Source of the DNA: Vibrio injensis
Lineage (GTDB): Bacteria; Pseudomonadota; Gammaproteobacteria; Enterobacterales; Vibrionaceae
Length of the DNA: 64,000 bases
NCBI RefSeq assembly: GCF_001895205.1
Contig: NZ_BDJF01000016.1
Span: forward strand, 1 to 64,000
Direction: 5' to 3'
Both the position numbers and the translations under genes were made by a program. Positions 10,254 through 19,456 of this stretch are shown here, piece by piece (the stretch's first letter is position 1; every line of letters begins with the position of its first letter). The notes beneath the pieces are model-generated. The model was not told where the DNA came from. It made no database searches and worked only from the letters and a program-made list of their open reading frames with translations.

Positions 10254-10358
10254 TTGGCTCTTCTACCTCGCATCAGTCATTACGCTGAGCTCATCAAGCT
10301 GATGAGTGGTTAATACGAACAACCTCGACTTGCTGATACCGCTTACCATAAACAACCA

Positions 10359-10370
10359 ATTGTCGACAAT
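10359..10370. promoter_or_regulatory. Candidate GntR operator, copy 1
   Basis: Perfect palindrome ATTGTCGACAAT about 105 bases upstream of the prp regulator start. It is the same as copy 2 and has the symmetric TNGTNNNACNA layout typical of FadR-subfamily operators. Confidence 0.75.
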
Positions 10371-10516
10371 CAAGCAAAGCGGCGACAATTTAGACTAAGG
10401 TCGCACAAAAAACCATCGCAACAACAATCAAAAAACCTGATAGAAACCCCGTTAATTATAGAAAAAATTAAATGTTAGTGATTGTGGCGTTGTATTATCG
10501 AATCATCTCAACAAAT

Positions 10517-10528
10517 ATTGTCGACAAT
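10517..10528. promoter_or_regulatory. Candidate GntR operator, copy 2
   Basis: Second exact copy of ATTGTCGACAAT, 158 bases from copy 1 (close to 15 helical turns) and about 140 bases upstream of the divergent NifX-like gene. The phased spacing would allow repression by looping, or separate control of each direction. Confidence 0.72.
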
Positions 10529-10666
10529 CAATAAGTCCACTCAAAGATAAACCCACGATTTCTTAGATAAAAAACAGGCAAAATACAGAAAATAATTGGC
10601 ATATGCTAATTACTGACGCACAATATCCACTTCTCACTCTTCTCTCACTACAATAGGAATATTGAT

Positions 10667-11125
10667 ATGATCTATGCCATACCCAGCCAAGGTCAAAAAC
10701 TCAGTAGCCATTTTTCCAAAGCATCCGAATTTTTATTGATTCACTCTGTGACCGAGCAGCAAAGGGTTGTTGTCACTGGACCTCATGACCCAGCTCAACG
10801 CTGCGCTCAAAAAGCGGCGCTGCTTGAGCTGTTACGGCAACATAAAGTCGAGGCTGTAATCGTAAAAAATATCGGTCAGGCGATGCTATCGACACTATTT
10901 AAGCTAGGTATCAAAGTCTTCGCCTATCCAGCTCGCCGCTCATTGGCTCAGCTTACCCTTACTGAACTTCAGGAAATCACCGATCTGGCTTACGCTCGTC
11001 CTTCGATTCATAAACACCAGAAACCCTGCCAAACAAAGCAAGGTTGTCATTCTTCGCAAGCAAGGACTAAACTCAACCCAACAACGTTAAAAAAGTTACA
11101 GCGTATTTTTACGATTCACCGCTAA
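10667..11125 (+). CDS. NifX/NifB-domain (dinitrogenase iron-molybdenum cofactor family) protein
   Basis: A 152-residue protein with the RNase H-like dinitrogenase FeMo-cofactor-binding fold at about residues 1-105 (start MIYAIPSQGQKLSSHFSKA, then VEAVIVKNIGQAM and LGIKVFAYP). The tail is basic and holds two Cys (PCQTKQGC). Such proteins in organisms without nitrogenase are thought to bind or carry iron or Fe-S species; the exact role here is unknown. Good operon spacing (30 bases) to the NqrM-like gene downstream suggests a joint iron-handling task. It is divergent from the prp operon and might respond to the same operators. Confidence 0.75.
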   Translation: MIYAIPSQGQKLSSHFSKASEFLLIHSVTEQQRVVVTGPHDPAQRCAQKAALLELLRQHKVEAVIVKNIGQAMLSTLFKLGIKVFAYPARRSLAQLTLTELQEITDLAYARPSIHKHQKPCQTKQGCHSSQARTKLNPTTLKKLQRIFTIHR

Positions 11126-11155
11126 CCCATACGAAACACAAAAGGAGTCATAAAC

Positions 11156-11347
11156 ATGGTGTACTTGATCGCTTTTGGCGTTTTTCTATTGATGGTGCTC
11201 TTAATGAGCATTGGCGTAATGGCTCGGCGAAAACCGATTCAGGGTAGTTGTGGCGGTCTGGCAAAGGTTGAGATTGATAAAGTCTGTAACTGTAAGACAC
11301 CGTGTCAAGATCACACTAAATCGACTCAAACCGACGAGCTGAAATAG
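11156..11347 (+). CDS. NqrM-like small membrane iron protein (DUF539)
   Basis: A 63-residue protein with one N-terminal membrane helix (about 3-21) and the cysteine pattern GSCGGLAKVEIDKVCNCKTPC at about 31-51, which is the hallmark of the NqrM family. NqrM is needed for maturation of the Na+-translocating NADH:quinone reductase, apparently by delivering iron. The best-known copy lies with the nqr operon and apbE. Here the gene sits instead after a NifX-domain gene and no nqr gene is present, so it may be a paralogue or a relocated copy. An AAAGGAG ribosome-binding site precedes the ATG. Confidence 0.8.
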   Translation: MVYLIAFGVFLLMVLLMSIGVMARRKPIQGSCGGLAKVEIDKVCNCKTPCQDHTKSTQTDELK

Positions 11348-11367
11348 CAAAAATAGTAGAAATAGCG

Positions 11368-11399
11368 AACTCAGCGTGAGCTAATCATCACGCTGAGTT
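11368..11399. terminator. Hairpin between converging genes
   Basis: A perfect 12-bp stem (AACTCAGCGTGA at 11368-11379, TCACGCTGAGTT at 11388-11399) with an 8-base loop, between the NqrM-like gene and the response regulator gene. The flanks are AT-rich but lack a real T run, so it may be a weak bidirectional terminator. Confidence 0.55.
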
Positions 11400-11409
11400 G
11401 AGGTTAAAT

Positions 11410-11883
11410 TTAGCGAACGCGAGTTAGCACCACGTTTTGATCCAACTCTTGATGCCATTGCGTGTAATCCAACCCTTTGTCAAAAATAAATTCTGTCACT
11501 AGTTGTCTAACACAGGCGATCAACGCTTCTGCACTCCATGGTTTATCAAAATAACGGTTGATGCCTGCGGTGTTTATCGCATTAATCGTATCAGAGTGGG
11601 TCGCTTGTCCCGTGAGTAAGACCTTTTTCGTACCGATAAAACGAGGATCTTGTGTGATCTCGCTGAGTAGTTCAATACCCGTTTTTCCTGGCATCACATG
11701 ATCGGAAATAATCAGAGCAATAAACTCACCTTCAGCGTCTAATTCGTCCATCAGTTGCAATACTTCATCTGCTGATTCACAATCTTCTATCTGTAACCAA
11801 CTCGCTAACGGTTGCAAGTCTTGCAACACCGCACTGAGCACTTCCCTTTGGTCATCGACACAAATAATATTAAGCTTCTCCAT
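11410..11883 (-). CDS. Receiver-only response regulator
   Basis: A single CheY-like receiver domain of 157 residues with acidic pocket D10/D11, phospho-acceptor D61 (ISDHVMPG), T91 (LLTGQ) and K114 (FDKPW). About 35 residues follow the receiver and look helical, with no DNA-binding domain. Start choice: the ATG at 11883 has GAGG six bases upstream, whereas the ATG at 11889 abuts it. The gene overlaps the end of the histidine kinase gene by 14 bases, so the two are a cognate pair. The output must be protein-protein, for example on the kinase, the transporter or a chemotaxis component (inference). Confidence 0.85.
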   Translation of the reverse strand: MEKLNIICVDDQREVLSAVLQDLQPLASWLQIEDCESADEVLQLMDELDAEGEFIALIISDHVMPGKTGIELLSEITQDPRFIGTKKVLLTGQATHSDTINAINTAGINRYFDKPWSAEALIACVRQLVTEFIFDKGLDYTQWHQELDQNVVLTRVR

Positions 11884-13219
11884 ATCCATCCTCGACTGGT
11901 AGTTTTATCCTGAAAATCGTTTTCTCATGATTGCTTTTGACAACCGTAGTTCCGCCATAACTGGTCACAATGCGCTTAACAATCGCCAACCCTAACCCAA
12001 GACCAAACGATAATCCCTCTTTTTTGGTGGTAAAACTGGGCTGAAATATTCTCCGCCGTGTGGCTTCATCGATTTCTGGCCCATTGTTAGCAATAGTGAT
12101 CAAAATGCGTTGTTTATCATATCGAGTATGGATATCTATTTCTGGATGCTCTGTTTGGAGCATAGCATCACAAGCATTTTTAATGATATTCACCCATACT
12201 TGTACCCATTCGGTCTGCGATCCCTTTAAGATTGGTAAGACTCCGGGACGCATCCGCACCGAGACTCGACGTAAATCACTTTGCAATAATGCTAACGCCC
12301 GATTTAGCGTGTCATTCAGATCCAACTGCTCATCAAAATGGATCTCGCTACGCCCCAATTGTTTGACCGATTTCACGATCCCAACCACATGTTTCGAGGC
12401 AACACGTAAATCGTGTAAATCACGCCCCATTTGCCAATAGCGAATCGCTAAATGTGGATTGGCCAGCCAATGAGCGGACAGTGTCTCCTCCGGTACTGCC
12501 CGAGCTAATTCACGAGCGAGATTTTTCGGCAATTGATAGCGCTGCGCAAAGTGTGCGCCACGTTCGCGCGCTTCACTCGACGACACTTTTTGCCCATACA
12601 ACAAACCAAAATCAAAAAACTGACTGGCTTCGGGATGCACTTCATGCAACAGCTCAATAAATAAGCTTTCTAACCGTTCTGTTTTACTGCTTACTACGCC
12701 AATTGCGTTATTTAATTCATGAGAAATACCAGCGGCTAACTGACCTAAGGTCGTCATCTGTTCCGCCATATGTAACCGCTCAAGCGCTTTTTCTTTGGCG
12801 ACCGCTTCTTGCATCGCGCGTCGTTGACGACGCGAAAGCTCGGCAACAATCACTGGCATAAACTGGGTACTCAGCGGACCAAACTGCTGTGGCTCAATCA
12901 CTGGCGTATGTCGGTCAATCCAACCGAGCTCAACATCGGTTTGCGCAATCACCGTGGAAGACGCTATCCAATGACCAGAAAAAAAACTGTGTACACCGAT
13001 AAAAGCACCCGCTGAGGCCGAAAAAATCGGAATGGCTTTTCCCTCTTTTTCTCTAAATTGACCGAGTAGCTCACCCGATTTTACGTAATAGAGGCGATCG
13101 TTATAGCCATTTTGCTTAAGAATTATCGAGCCACTGGGTAAACAGATGCAGCGCTGAGCATGAGTAAAATAACGCTCAACTAATACCTGCATCTGCGGAT
13201 CCATGTTTTCCAGCATCAT
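11870..13219 (-). CDS. Soluble histidine kinase with Crp-like sensor domain
   Basis: A 449-residue cytosolic kinase without membrane segments. Residues about 10-125 form a cyclic-nucleotide-binding-like beta-roll (LPSGSIILKQNGYNDRLYYVKSGEL). A helix follows, then the phospho-acceptor H167 (GISHELNN), an unusually long helical insert (about 180-290), and a HATPase domain with N348 (NIIKNACDAM) and the GLGLGLAIVKR G-box. The sensor domain lacks the clear cyclic-nucleotide phosphate cassette, so its ligand is unknown. The gene starts 3 bases after the transporter stop and overlaps the receiver gene, giving a transporter-kinase-receiver operon. The first of two tandem ATGs was used. Confidence 0.85.
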   Translation of the reverse strand: MMLENMDPQMQVLVERYFTHAQRCICLPSGSIILKQNGYNDRLYYVKSGELLGQFREKEGKAIPIFSASAGAFIGVHSFFSGHWIASSTVIAQTDVELGWIDRHTPVIEPQQFGPLSTQFMPVIVAELSRRQRRAMQEAVAKEKALERLHMAEQMTTLGQLAAGISHELNNAIGVVSSKTERLESLFIELLHEVHPEASQFFDFGLLYGQKVSSSEARERGAHFAQRYQLPKNLARELARAVPEETLSAHWLANPHLAIRYWQMGRDLHDLRVASKHVVGIVKSVKQLGRSEIHFDEQLDLNDTLNRALALLQSDLRRVSVRMRPGVLPILKGSQTEWVQVWVNIIKNACDAMLQTEHPEIDIHTRYDKQRILITIANNGPEIDEATRRRIFQPSFTTKKEGLSFGLGLGLAIVKRIVTSYGGTTVVKSNHEKTIFRIKLPVEDGYGEA

Positions 13220-13222
13220 TAA

Positions 13223-14644
13223 TTAACCAATGTGTCCAATAAAGTGTAAAAACCAAATCATCACAAAACTCATCAACACACCAACAATACCTAGGATAAC
13301 GCCAACTCGTGCCATTTGATGACTTTGTACATGACCGGTCGCATGAGCGAGAGCATTAGGCGGAGTACTGATCGGCAGTGACATCCCTAGCGAAGCTGCA
13401 AAAGTAACGACGAGAATTAGAGTTAACTCACCGCCCAATGGCGTCAGTGAGACCATAGAAGTACCCAATGCCGCCATAATTGGCATCAATAAGTTTGCTG
13501 TCGCGGTGTGCGACATAAAATTCGCCATCAATAAACATAAGAACGCCGCACCAAATAACACGACATAAGGCGAGTAATGATCAAAAGGAATGCTATTAAC
13601 GACTAATTCCGCTAATCCTGTTTTATCAAGCGCTAAACCCAGTGCGATACCACCAGAGACTAACCACAACACATCCCAGGAGATTTTTTTCAAATCTTCT
13701 TTATTGATGATCCCTGTCACCGAGAACACCGCAACCGGAATTAACGCCACGGTATAAGAGTCCATGCCATGCGTCGATCCCATTAACCATAATAAAATGG
13801 TCAGTGCGAAGGTGACATAAACCACCATCGCTTTCGGTGTTTTAAGAAATTTACCTTTAATACTTAATTCAATGGTTTTTTGTTCTGCTCGATACATAAA
13901 TCCAATCAGCACCCAAGCCAGCGCCATTAATACGATCACAAAAGGCACACCAAATGCCATCCATTCACCAAAGGTAATAAGGTTATCGCCAACTAAGTAT
14001 TTAAGAGCAATGGCATTGGGTGGCGTGCCTATCGGTGTACCGATACCGCCAATATTAGCCGCCACAGGAATAGACAGCGCAAAAGCAATTCGGCCCGGAT
14101 CCTTCGGGCCAAAAACGGCGATAACCGGCGTTAAAATCGAGAGCATCATGGCTGTGGTTGCGGTATTGGACATAAACATTGAGAAAATACCAGTGATCAA
14201 CATCAAACCTAACATGACAAATTTAGGATTTTGACCGAAAGGCTTGAGTAATACCCTTGCCAAGTTGACGTCCAAACGGTACTTAGTCGCCGCCATCGCT
14301 AAGAAAAACCCGCCGAGAAACAACATAATGATCGGACTAGCAAAAGTCGCCATGATGTCACTATGTTTTAATAGCCCACCAAATTCCGCAAGATGCTGGT
14401 TACTTTTAAATAACCACAAGCCTTTATCCGATAACATCAGTAGTTCTAAAACGATGATCACCACTGAAGTGGCATAAATCGGGATCGGTTCAAATACCCA
14501 TAATAAGGCCGCTAACAGGAAAATAGCAATCACTCGCTGCTGGATAATGGTCAGCCCCTCAAAAGGAAAAGCAGAGAGGGGTAAAAGGAGGATCAATAAG
14601 GGAATCGCTAACGGGATAATGTACTTAATATAGGGGCGTATCAT
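13223..14644 (-). CDS. DASS/SLC13-family sodium-coupled anion (dicarboxylate-type) transporter
   Basis: A 473-residue inner-membrane transporter with about 11-12 helices. Family features are the duplicated motifs (SNTATTAMM and SHTATANLLMPIM) and the Pro/Gly hairpin segments (IGTPIGTPPNAIA and MSLPISTPPNALA), which in DASS proteins form the Na+ and carboxylate sites. The substrate is probably a C4-dicarboxylate, citrate or a related anion and cannot be fixed from sequence. The start at 14644 is supported by AGGAAGAG upstream; an earlier in-frame start has no such signal. It is the first gene of an operon with a histidine kinase and a receiver protein, which suggests substrate-responsive control. 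Confidence 0.88.
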   Translation of the reverse strand: MIRPYIKYIIPLAIPLLILLLPLSAFPFEGLTIIQQRVIAIFLLAALLWVFEPIPIYATSVVIIVLELLMLSDKGLWLFKSNQHLAEFGGLLKHSDIMATFASPIIMLFLGGFFLAMAATKYRLDVNLARVLLKPFGQNPKFVMLGLMLITGIFSMFMSNTATTAMMLSILTPVIAVFGPKDPGRIAFALSIPVAANIGGIGTPIGTPPNAIALKYLVGDNLITFGEWMAFGVPFVIVLMALAWVLIGFMYRAEQKTIELSIKGKFLKTPKAMVVYVTFALTILLWLMGSTHGMDSYTVALIPVAVFSVTGIINKEDLKKISWDVLWLVSGGIALGLALDKTGLAELVVNSIPFDHYSPYVVLFGAAFLCLLMANFMSHTATANLLMPIMAALGTSMVSLTPLGGELTLILVVTFAASLGMSLPISTPPNALAHATGHVQSHQMARVGVILGIVGVLMSFVMIWFLHFIGHIG

Positions 14645-15112
14645 AGTTACTCTTCCTGAGACAATGTGCATAAAAACCACGAATAATGGCCAGATCGCTT
14701 ATCCACGACCCGTTGATAACTATTGTTAGTTAATAACTCTTGTAAGTTAATAACTATTACAAATAGTTACAGTTCGAAGCCAGCATGAATTATGCCTATA
14801 CCTGAAAGAAATACTTAGGGGTAGATCAACGAATATCTATTAGTTTCAATCACTAGCGCGGAAAATCAGTAAAACCTCGCCTTGATCTCATCTTCTAGGG
14901 AAAATTTTTTTAATCACCGCCTCTCCTTTTGGTGATTTATTGACTATTTTTATAACTAGCAACACAGGTAATAAAAATAGTGATAAAATACACAATTAAT
15001 TGAACCAAAGTCACAAATTATGGATATCTAACAAATCATCGTTGGATAATAAGTGCACAAGGGAGTTGTGTTTGGTGCCAATCCAATCCACCCAATGTAA
15101 GGTAGCTTATTC
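14645..15112. other. Divergent region transporter operon / chemoreceptor
   Basis: A 468-base region holding the 17-bp tandem repeats (14711-14761), the inverted repeat TAACTATT/AATAGTTA (14751-14758 and 14762-14769), and a 7-bp hairpin (AATCACC at 14912, GGTGATT at 14931). No further gene was seen. Confidence 0.55.
14711..14761. repeat. Three tandem 17-bp repeats upstream of the transporter operon
   Basis: Units begin at 14711, 14728 and 14745 and share the core GTTRATAACTMTT; the last two both begin AGTTAATAACT. Each core is nearly self-complementary (GTTA-A-TAAC). The array lies about 67-117 bases upstream of the transporter ATG, where a regulator could bind cooperatively. An overlapping inverted repeat extends it to 14769. 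Confidence 0.7.
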
Positions 15113-16744
15113 ATGTTTTTAAAAAATATGTCGATTAGCAAAAAATTAGCCAGCGGATTTGGGCTCATTGCTCTTATCAACATTTTATTTGCTTGGTTTT
15201 TACATACGGAACACCGTGAGATTAAAAATCAACTCATTAACTTTACCGAAGACACCTTCCCCGCTTTTGAAGCGGTCGATAATATTGGTGATAAACTATC
15301 CTATTGGCGTCGCACTCAATTTGCTTCATTACTTTCTAGCGATCGCAGCGATATCACCAATCGACTCAATCAAAGTCGTCAACTGCAACAGGAAATCGAT
15401 GCAGAATTAAAAAAATACGGGCAAGATATTTGGCCAGGTGAAGAAGAACGCATCTTCAATCAACTGATGCGTCATTGGCAAAGCTATAATCAGACCATGG
15501 TTGAATTCAATCAGGCATTAGCTGCCAACGAGCAGATTAAAGCTTTGGAAATTTTAAACCGTTCTAATCAAGACTTTCGTCAAATTGAAACCGATATAGA
15601 AAAGCTATCTAAAATTCTTAGCCAAGCGATGGATGGCAATAAAGACTACATCCTTAAAGCCGTCAATCGGATTGATGTGAGTTCGAGTATCATCAACATC
15701 GCGATCTTAGTTATTATGGCGCTGGTCACCTACTTTATAACGCAGATCATTTGCGGGCCATTAAAGTTAGTGGTCGCACAATCGAATGCCATTGCTAAAG
15801 GTGATTTATCACAAAAACTCAATCGACAAGCGATTGGCAATGACGAGCTCGGTGAGTTGGCCGATGCCTCGATGATTATGCAAGACAATCTTCGCCAATT
15901 AATAGAAGAGACCATTTCAGCAGTGACCCAACTGAGTAGCGCAGTAGAAGAGATGTCACAAATTTCCTTTCAAGCAGCTCAAGGCATGCAAGAGCAGCAA
16001 GATCAAATCACACAAGTCGCGACGGCGATGAATCAGATGAAGGCTGCCGTTGCCGATGTTGCCAACAATACCGAAAGCTCGGCGCATGAAATTGATTCAA
16101 CCAATAAACAAGTGCAAGAAGGCGCACGCGATAATAAATTGATGGTTAATGCGATTGGTCAGGTCGCAGAAATCATTACTCAAACGGGTCAAACGGTTTC
16201 TGAGCTTGAACAACAATCTAATCAAATCAATATGATTGTCGATGTTATTCGTGGTATTGCCGATCAAACCAACTTACTTGCACTCAATGCTGCCATTGAA
16301 GCGGCTCGCGCTGGCGAATCTGGTCGAGGCTTTGCTGTGGTGGCCGATGAGGTTAGAACCCTTGCCGGACGCACACAAGATTCAACGGGTGAAATTACCT
16401 CTATTATTGAAAAACTGCAAAACATGGCGAAACAGGCTAAGGAAGGTACCGATCGCTCGTGTGCAAGTATTGATAACTGTGTTGAACAAGGTAACCATTC
16501 ACAACAACTCATGCACTCTATCGAGCAATCCATTGCTCAAGTGGCCGATATGGGGGCGCAAATTGCCAGCGCTTGTAGCCAACAAGATTCCGTTGCCGAT
16601 GAATTAACGCGTAATATTGAAAATATTCACCATGCTTCTCAAGAGGTGGCTCAAGGTGCTAATCAAACCGCACAAGCGTGTACCGAATTGGCGCAACTGT
16701 CCGTATCATTACAAAACTCGATGATGCGTTTCAAACTTCAATAA
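15113..16744 (+). CDS. Methyl-accepting chemotaxis protein with 4-helix-bundle sensor
   Basis: A 543-residue transmembrane chemoreceptor. Membrane helix 1 is at about 11-30, a periplasmic helical domain of 4HB type at about 31-190, helix 2 at about 190-212, HAMP at about 212-265, and the cytoplasmic signalling coiled coil to the end. The CheA/CheW-contact tip contains the invariant [16 protein letters not shown]. The ligand is unknown. It is divergent from the transporter operon and just upstream of the periplasmic racemase gene, an arrangement I recall from other vibrios. There is no C-terminal CheR-binding pentapeptide. Confidence 0.93.
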   Translation: MFLKNMSISKKLASGFGLIALINILFAWFLHTEHREIKNQLINFTEDTFPAFEAVDNIGDKLSYWRRTQFASLLSSDRSDITNRLNQSRQLQQEIDAELKKYGQDIWPGEEERIFNQLMRHWQSYNQTMVEFNQALAANEQIKALEILNRSNQDFRQIETDIEKLSKILSQAMDGNKDYILKAVNRIDVSSSIINIAILVIMALVTYFITQIICGPLKLVVAQSNAIAKGDLSQKLNRQAIGNDELGELADASMIMQDNLRQLIEETISAVTQLSSAVEEMSQISFQAAQGMQEQQDQITQVATAMNQMKAAVADVANNTESSAHEIDSTNKQVQEGARDNKLMVNAIGQVAEIITQTGQTVSELEQQSNQINMIVDVIRGIADQTNLLALNAAIEAARAGESGRGFAVVADEVRTLAGRTQDSTGEITSIIEKLQNMAKQAKEGTDRSCASIDNCVEQGNHSQQLMHSIEQSIAQVADMGAQIASACSQQDSVADELTRNIENIHHASQEVAQGANQTAQACTELAQLSVSLQNSMMRFKLQ

Positions 16745-16751
16745 AATACGC

Positions 16752-16815
16752 TATTCTAACAATCGTTTAGAATACTCTATAAAACGTCTACTCTCTAAAC
16801 AGATGGTAGGCGTTT
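16752..16815 (+). terminator. Hairpins after the chemoreceptor gene
   Basis: Two stem-loops follow the stop: TATTCTAA (16752-16759) with TTAGAATA (16767-16774), and AAACGTCTAC (16782-16791) with GTAGGCGTTT (16806-16815, one G-U pair). There is no long T run, so termination strength is uncertain. Confidence 0.4.
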
Positions 16816-17000
16816 ATGTTATTGGGCTGTCATTTTATACTCACGGATTTCCCTACCGTTGGTTTTTCAAACGCCCATCACAGATTAAACGTCTATTCTA
16901 ATACCTTATCAAAACAACCTGAGATTCTCGCTATACTGATGTTCATATGAAGTTAAGCGAAATTCGATTTTTAAATTTCATGCCCCGATTTGGAGACATT

Positions 17001-18224
17001 ATGCATTTTAAAGCTACGCTACTTTCTATCGCTTTGGCGAGCGCCCTACCTTCCTTTCTCAGCCATTCTGCTCCATTAGCGCTTGATGCCACCGTCCCTT
17101 CCGCAGAGCAAATCGCTCAATCCAATGCTTGGCTTGAAATCAATTTAGGTCAATTTAAAACCAACATTGAACGGTTTAAATCACACATTAACCCAAGCAG
17201 TAAAATTTGTGCAGTGATGAAGGCTGATGCTTATGGCAATGGCATCCGTGGTTTAATGCCAACGATCATCGAACAAGGTATTCCTTGTGTCGCCATCACC
17301 AGTAATGCTGAAGCACGTGCAGTACGCGAAAGTGGCTTTCAAGGTCAACTGATGCGTGTTCGATCTGCAACCATTAACGAAATTGCCGCTGTCGCCGAGC
17401 TGAATATTGAAGAGTTGATCGGCACCAAACAACAAGCGATGGATCTTGCTCAATTAGGTCAACGTTTAGGTTCACCTATCAAAGCGCATTTAGCGTTAAA
17501 TGATGGTGGTATGGGCCGTAATGGCGTTGATATGAGCCATGAAAAAGGGAAACAGGAAGCACTCAGTATTACTCAGCAAAAAGGCTTACAAATTGTTGGG
17601 ATCATGACACATTTCCCCAATTATAATCCCGATGATATTCGTGCAAAATTAGCGACCTTTAACCAACATGCCAATTGGCTGGTTGAGCAAGGCCCATTGA
17701 AACGCGAAGAGGTTCAATTTCACGTTGCTAACTCATATACGGCGCTTAATGTACCCGAAGCTCAATTAGACATGGTTCGCCCTGGTGGCGTGCTGTATGG
17801 TGATTTACCAACCAATCCAGAATACCTTCCTATTGTCTCATTCAAAACTCGCATCGCATCACTGCATCACCTACCAAAAGGCAAGACAGTAGGATATGAC
17901 AGTACTCATATCACGGACAGCGACACCGTATTGGCCAATTTACCGGTTGGTTATTCCGATGGCTATCCGCGAAAAATGGGCAATAAAGCGCAAGTACTGA
18001 TCAATGGTCAGTGGGCAAACGTGGTTGGCGTTACCTCAATGAACACCACTATGGTTGATGTATCAACAATTAAAGGCGTTCAATCTGGACAAGAAGTTGT
18101 ACTGTTCGGTGCTCAAGGCAAAAAACAAATCAGTGTCGATGATATTGAAACGCATAGCGATCTCATCTTCCCTGAGCTTTACACCATATGGGGCACGGCT
18201 AATCCGCGTTTTTACGTTAAGTAG
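17001..18224 (+). CDS. bsrV: Periplasmic broad-spectrum amino-acid racemase (BsrV type)
   Basis: PLP-dependent, alanine-racemase-fold enzyme of 407 residues with an N-terminal signal peptide (about 1-23), hence periplasmic. K74 (MKADAYGNG) is the PLP lysine and Y299 (VGYDST) the opposite base. R119, R121, R173 and N174 are present, residues I recall as part of the footprint that separates Bsr enzymes from ordinary alanine racemases. It would make non-canonical D-amino acids such as D-Met and D-Leu that modify peptidoglycan in stationary phase. I chose the ATG at 17001 (GGAG just upstream) over an in-frame ATG 54 bases earlier, which would bury the signal peptide. Confidence 0.93.
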   Translation: MHFKATLLSIALASALPSFLSHSAPLALDATVPSAEQIAQSNAWLEINLGQFKTNIERFKSHINPSSKICAVMKADAYGNGIRGLMPTIIEQGIPCVAITSNAEARAVRESGFQGQLMRVRSATINEIAAVAELNIEELIGTKQQAMDLAQLGQRLGSPIKAHLALNDGGMGRNGVDMSHEKGKQEALSITQQKGLQIVGIMTHFPNYNPDDIRAKLATFNQHANWLVEQGPLKREEVQFHVANSYTALNVPEAQLDMVRPGGVLYGDLPTNPEYLPIVSFKTRIASLHHLPKGKTVGYDSTHITDSDTVLANLPVGYSDGYPRKMGNKAQVLINGQWANVVGVTSMNTTMVDVSTIKGVQSGQEVVLFGAQGKKQISVDDIETHSDLIFPELYTIWGTANPRFYVK

Positions 18225-18305
18225 TAGAGTTAAACCTACTCGTCTACTTGTCAGGCTATTGAGTCTTTGAGGGGATGATCCTCTTCTAAATTCACTCCGC
18301 CATCA

Positions 18306-18333
18306 GTCCCCTTATCTCTATCGATAAGGGGAC
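18306..18333. terminator. GC-rich hairpin downstream of bsrV
   Basis: Perfect 11-bp stem GTCCCCTTATC / GATAAGGGGAC with a 6-base loop, 82 bases after bsrV. No T tract follows on either strand, so it may be a transcript-end or processing hairpin rather than a canonical intrinsic terminator. Confidence 0.45.
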
Positions 18334-18569
18334 GATTACGCTCAGCGACTATGATAGAACTTGCCTACGAATATTGTTTAGACGTTTGTAGCAAAAGAAA
18401 ATTCATATCCTGTTACCATTGCCATTTGTTTTATTTCAGGCAGAATAATCCATCTTTAGGTTGACCTTGATCGCCTCACGCTATTTCAGTGAATTCCAGT
18501 AATTACGGCTTATCTGTCGAAAATATCGCTGGAAACCTTTTAGATTGCCCACTTCAAGTAAAAGAGTAT
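18334..18569. other. Upstream region of the rhtA-like gene
   Basis: Together with the hairpin before it, this fills the 345 bases between bsrV and the exporter gene. I see no gene, repeat or convincing promoter motif in it. Confidence 0.4.
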
Positions 18570-19439
18570 ATGACCCAGAAATCACCCATTCTTTTTGCGG
18601 TAGGTTGCCTACTGATCGCCATGATGGCTATACAATCAGGCTCCTCAATTGCTAAACAACTGTTTCCCCTCGTCGGTCCCGGTGGAACGGTTGCCCTGCG
18701 CGTGAGTATCTCAGCTTGCATTTTATTGATCATTTTCCGCCCGTGGCGATTATCGTTAAGCCTTACACAGTGGCGATCGATGATCATCTACGGTACAAGT
18801 TTAGGCGGAATGCAGATCTTATTTTACTTTGCCATCGAACGTATTCCATTAGGGATTGGTGTGGCTTTAGAATTTACCGGCCCACTACTTCTCGCACTAT
18901 TTTCTTCAAAACGTAAGCTTGATTTGCTTTGGGTTGCTTTAGCAATATCGGGGATGGCGTTATTACTGCCCGATATGCGAGGAGTCGATGCCCTTGATCC
19001 AATTGGTGTTGCGCTAGCATTGGCTGCTGGCGGCTGCTGGGCTGGATATATTTGGTTTGGGCAGCGAGCAGGTACGGTTGGTTCTGGTGGAATGACCGTG
19101 GCCATCGGTATGACCGTAGCGGCGCTGTTTATTTTTCCGATTGGCGCTTATAGCGCATCATCCACGATCTTTACTTGGTCAATATTGCCAATGGCAATCA
19201 CCGTAGCGATTCTCTCCAGTGCATTGCCTTATAGTTTGGAAATGATGGCGTTAAGCCGCTTATCTACCCAACATTTTAGTGTATTAATGAGTCTAGAACC
19301 CGCCGTCGCGGCCATGGCAGGATTGATGATTTTAGATGAAAGGCTAGCGTTATCACAGTGGTTCGCTATCGCTTTGATCATCAGCGCGTCAATGGGTAGT
19401 ACTTTAAGTGCGCAGCGCAGAAAGATAGTGACGCAGTAA
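18570..19439 (+). CDS. rhtA: EamA/RhtA-family amino-acid exporter
   Basis: A 289-residue drug/metabolite-superfamily permease with ten predicted helices, closest in pattern to RhtA, the inner-membrane exporter of threonine and homoserine. Shared segments are the N-terminal run of the type SIAKQLFPLVGPGGTVALR and the second-half motif MSLEPAVAAMAGL. The start is placed at ATG 18570 (AAGAG upstream), because the longer frame from GTG 18489 adds 27 residues that do not look like family sequence. It sits alone, with its own terminator. Substrate assignment is by family only. Confidence 0.82.
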   Translation: MTQKSPILFAVGCLLIAMMAIQSGSSIAKQLFPLVGPGGTVALRVSISACILLIIFRPWRLSLSLTQWRSMIIYGTSLGGMQILFYFAIERIPLGIGVALEFTGPLLLALFSSKRKLDLLWVALAISGMALLLPDMRGVDALDPIGVALALAAGGCWAGYIWFGQRAGTVGSGGMTVAIGMTVAALFIFPIGAYSASSTIFTWSILPMAITVAILSSALPYSLEMMALSRLSTQHFSVLMSLEPAVAAMAGLMILDERLALSQWFAIALIISASMGSTLSAQRRKIVTQ

Positions 19440-19456
19440 CTTTTTAAGAGAGGGAC

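Larger units (their letters stand above)
10254..10666. other. Divergent intergenic control region prp / NifX-like gene
   Basis: A 413-base region between divergent genes. It contains two exact 12-bp palindromes and an additional half-site-like GCGACAATT near 10382. The rest is AT-rich with no further coding frame seen. I could not assign promoter hexamers with confidence. Confidence 0.6.
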
